This document shows, piece after piece, positions 62,641-64,000 of a DNA stretch of 64,000 nucleotides (its first letter is position 1; each line of letters opens with the position of its first letter). The stretch is from Arcuatula senhousia (lineage: Eukaryota > Mollusca > Bivalvia > Mytilida > Mytilidae): NCBI GenBank assembly GCA_963971305.1, contig OZ020303.1, positions 39,544,106 to 39,608,105 of the forward strand, written 5' to 3'. The position numbers were made by a program, and so were the translations under genes. Below the pieces are notes generated by a model. The model did no database searches, was not told where the DNA came from, and saw nothing but the letters and a program-made list of their open reading frames with translations.

Positions 62641-64000
62641 TGTACATACCACATGTCAAAGAACAAACCATTTTTGTCATTCAATTGAGAAACATTTGAA
62701 ATGATGATTGGAATTGACAATTAAGTCATATAATGTTTAAACTCCAGAATTATTGCCATTTATTTTGAACTGAGAAATGATGCTGTTGCAAAATATTTAC
62801 TCATGTTTGTTTTGGATTCTGCTGGAGACAATATTAGAAGAATTCAAAGTTAAACAAAAGTTTCCAATAATTCATTATGTATAGACATGGTGAAATTTCT
62901 GGAGAATTTTTTTTTCTCAAATCTTGATGTTGTCTAGATCGAGATATCTTCACCTCAAACTTAACCATTATATCAAAATATCTTTCTTACAATTAGCTTA
63001 CAAATTGTTGCTATGTCATCTTTTAAGTCATTGTGTTTTTATACCCCATAAATCCTCCACTTGATGAGTAATGAAAGATCCACATATCTCTTAAGCAAAA
63101 CTCCTTCATAACTGCTGGATGGATTGTGATGAAACATTACATAAAGGAAGTACATCAAATGGAGATATGCCTGAATGATATCACTCAGGGGAGATAATTT
63201 GACTTCAGTTTTTAGTTTACACACAGAAATTCTTGTTGAAAAAGTTATCAGCATCAATCACTCAACCATTGTTTCAAATTTTTCAGTCATACCTTAATTT
63301 TATGTATTAACTGGTTTAAAATACCTTTTGTACTTGATATTGTTAAAAACATATAGTGCTAAACAGACCAGACAGAATATTTTTAGTTATGACATTTTGG
63401 CTTGACCATAAACTTATTTTTCTTTGAAGTTCGCATTAAAATCAGCGTTTTTAATATCTTTTAAGGAAGACATCAAGTTACATTTTTAAATTGTATACAA
63501 ATTAAAGATCAGTCTGAATTTCAGACAGGTTTTTGAAAATAGCCATAAGGAAACAAAAAAGAGATAAATTTACAATTTAAATGATATGATGTAAAACACA
63601 AATTCTCATTTGATATTTTAGTTAACTAGCATGCATGGATAATAGCCATAAAGAAGTAATATCGTAAATTCATATTTGAAATATTATATTTTCTCATGTT
63701 AAAATTGCACAATTGACACAGCATTTATTTTGAAATTGAACGCATATGGTTACCAAATTATACCATAATTCTCTAAAGGGACTGATGGGTTTCAGTTTGT
63801 AACATGTAAATGAAAGTCTTCCGTCAAGAGAATGCCATGATATATCTCATTCCTGGCATTAAGACTTCCTTGACTGTCATTGCCAAGATTTCCTGTATGA
63901 AAACCTAGTCCCCGGGGTAATAAAAGAGTTATTAGATAAGGCTAGTGGACTGGTTTGTATCAATTTGAATTAATAAAGTTCATTATTGATAACTTATATG
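62641..64000. other. No supported feature
   Basis: AT-rich intergenic sequence. A 72-codon minus frame at 63257-63039 has no recognisable domain. Confidence 0.4.

Overview
The window is animal nuclear DNA: AT-rich, gene-poor, intron-containing and packed with short interspersed and tandem repeats. The repeat vocabulary (families opening AGCTCACCTGG, ATACAACCGCAAA, TATCCCCGCG or ATGTCTCCCC, and a tRNA-headed SINE ending in an ACAC tail) resembles that of bivalve molluscs, so a mussel- or clam-like bivalve is the best guess. This is an inference from repeat style; no species marker is present. No rRNA, tRNA gene, CRISPR array or bacterial operon was seen.

Only one convincing protein-coding gene lies here, on the + strand at about 19.49-34.25 kb. 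Ten coding exons join with every splice phase compatible, giving about 1,615 residues. In order the protein has an unrecognised N-terminal region, 41 copies of an 11-residue repeat (DGNKSDGHQEV type), alternating basic and SDSE acidic patches, two C2H2-like zinc fingers, a tyrosine-recombinase (phage-integrase/Crypton-like) catalytic domain and a C-terminal Myb/SANT-like domain. The longest single reading frame over the repeat (25514-26839) is an out-of-frame shadow. Intron 4 carries a 113-bp satellite with higher-order structure. The gene sits inside a possible 21.1-kb unit (17516-38628) bounded by inverted CAGTGGCGT-AC ends and flanked on both sides by GGGTC. If real, this is a giant transposon carrying a recombinase-like gene; if not, it is two independent ends.

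Layout. 0-9 kb: rolling-circle-like repeat families, a SINE, and TIR elements. 9-13.4 kb: sparse, with a hairpin and degenerate repeats. 13.4-15.5 kb: a foldback element with a nested TA-flanked MITE. 16.3 kb: a SINE with a 13-bp target duplication. 17.5-38.6 kb: the candidate giant unit with its gene and nested repeats. 40.7-46.6 kb: a 1.17-kb segment in four tandem copies, the last one broken. 46.8-49.1 kb: more repeat families. 50.2-52.1 kb: the second foldback element, inverted relative to the first. 54.6-57 kb: a repeat fused to a decayed Ty1/copia remnant. 57-59 kb: degenerate repeats. 59.8 kb: a possible first coding exon of a gene continuing to the right. 59.9-61.5 kb: an interrupted short tandem array and a Penelope-like endonuclease remnant with a hammerhead-like motif. 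61.5-64 kb: nothing clear.

A recurring theme is that at least five repeat families with different ends share one architecture: a 5' palindrome or inverted repeat, central 145-175 bp tandem units, a matching 3' inverted repeat, a small 3' stem-loop and T-rich flanks. This is the architecture known for non-autonomous Helentron/DINE-like elements.
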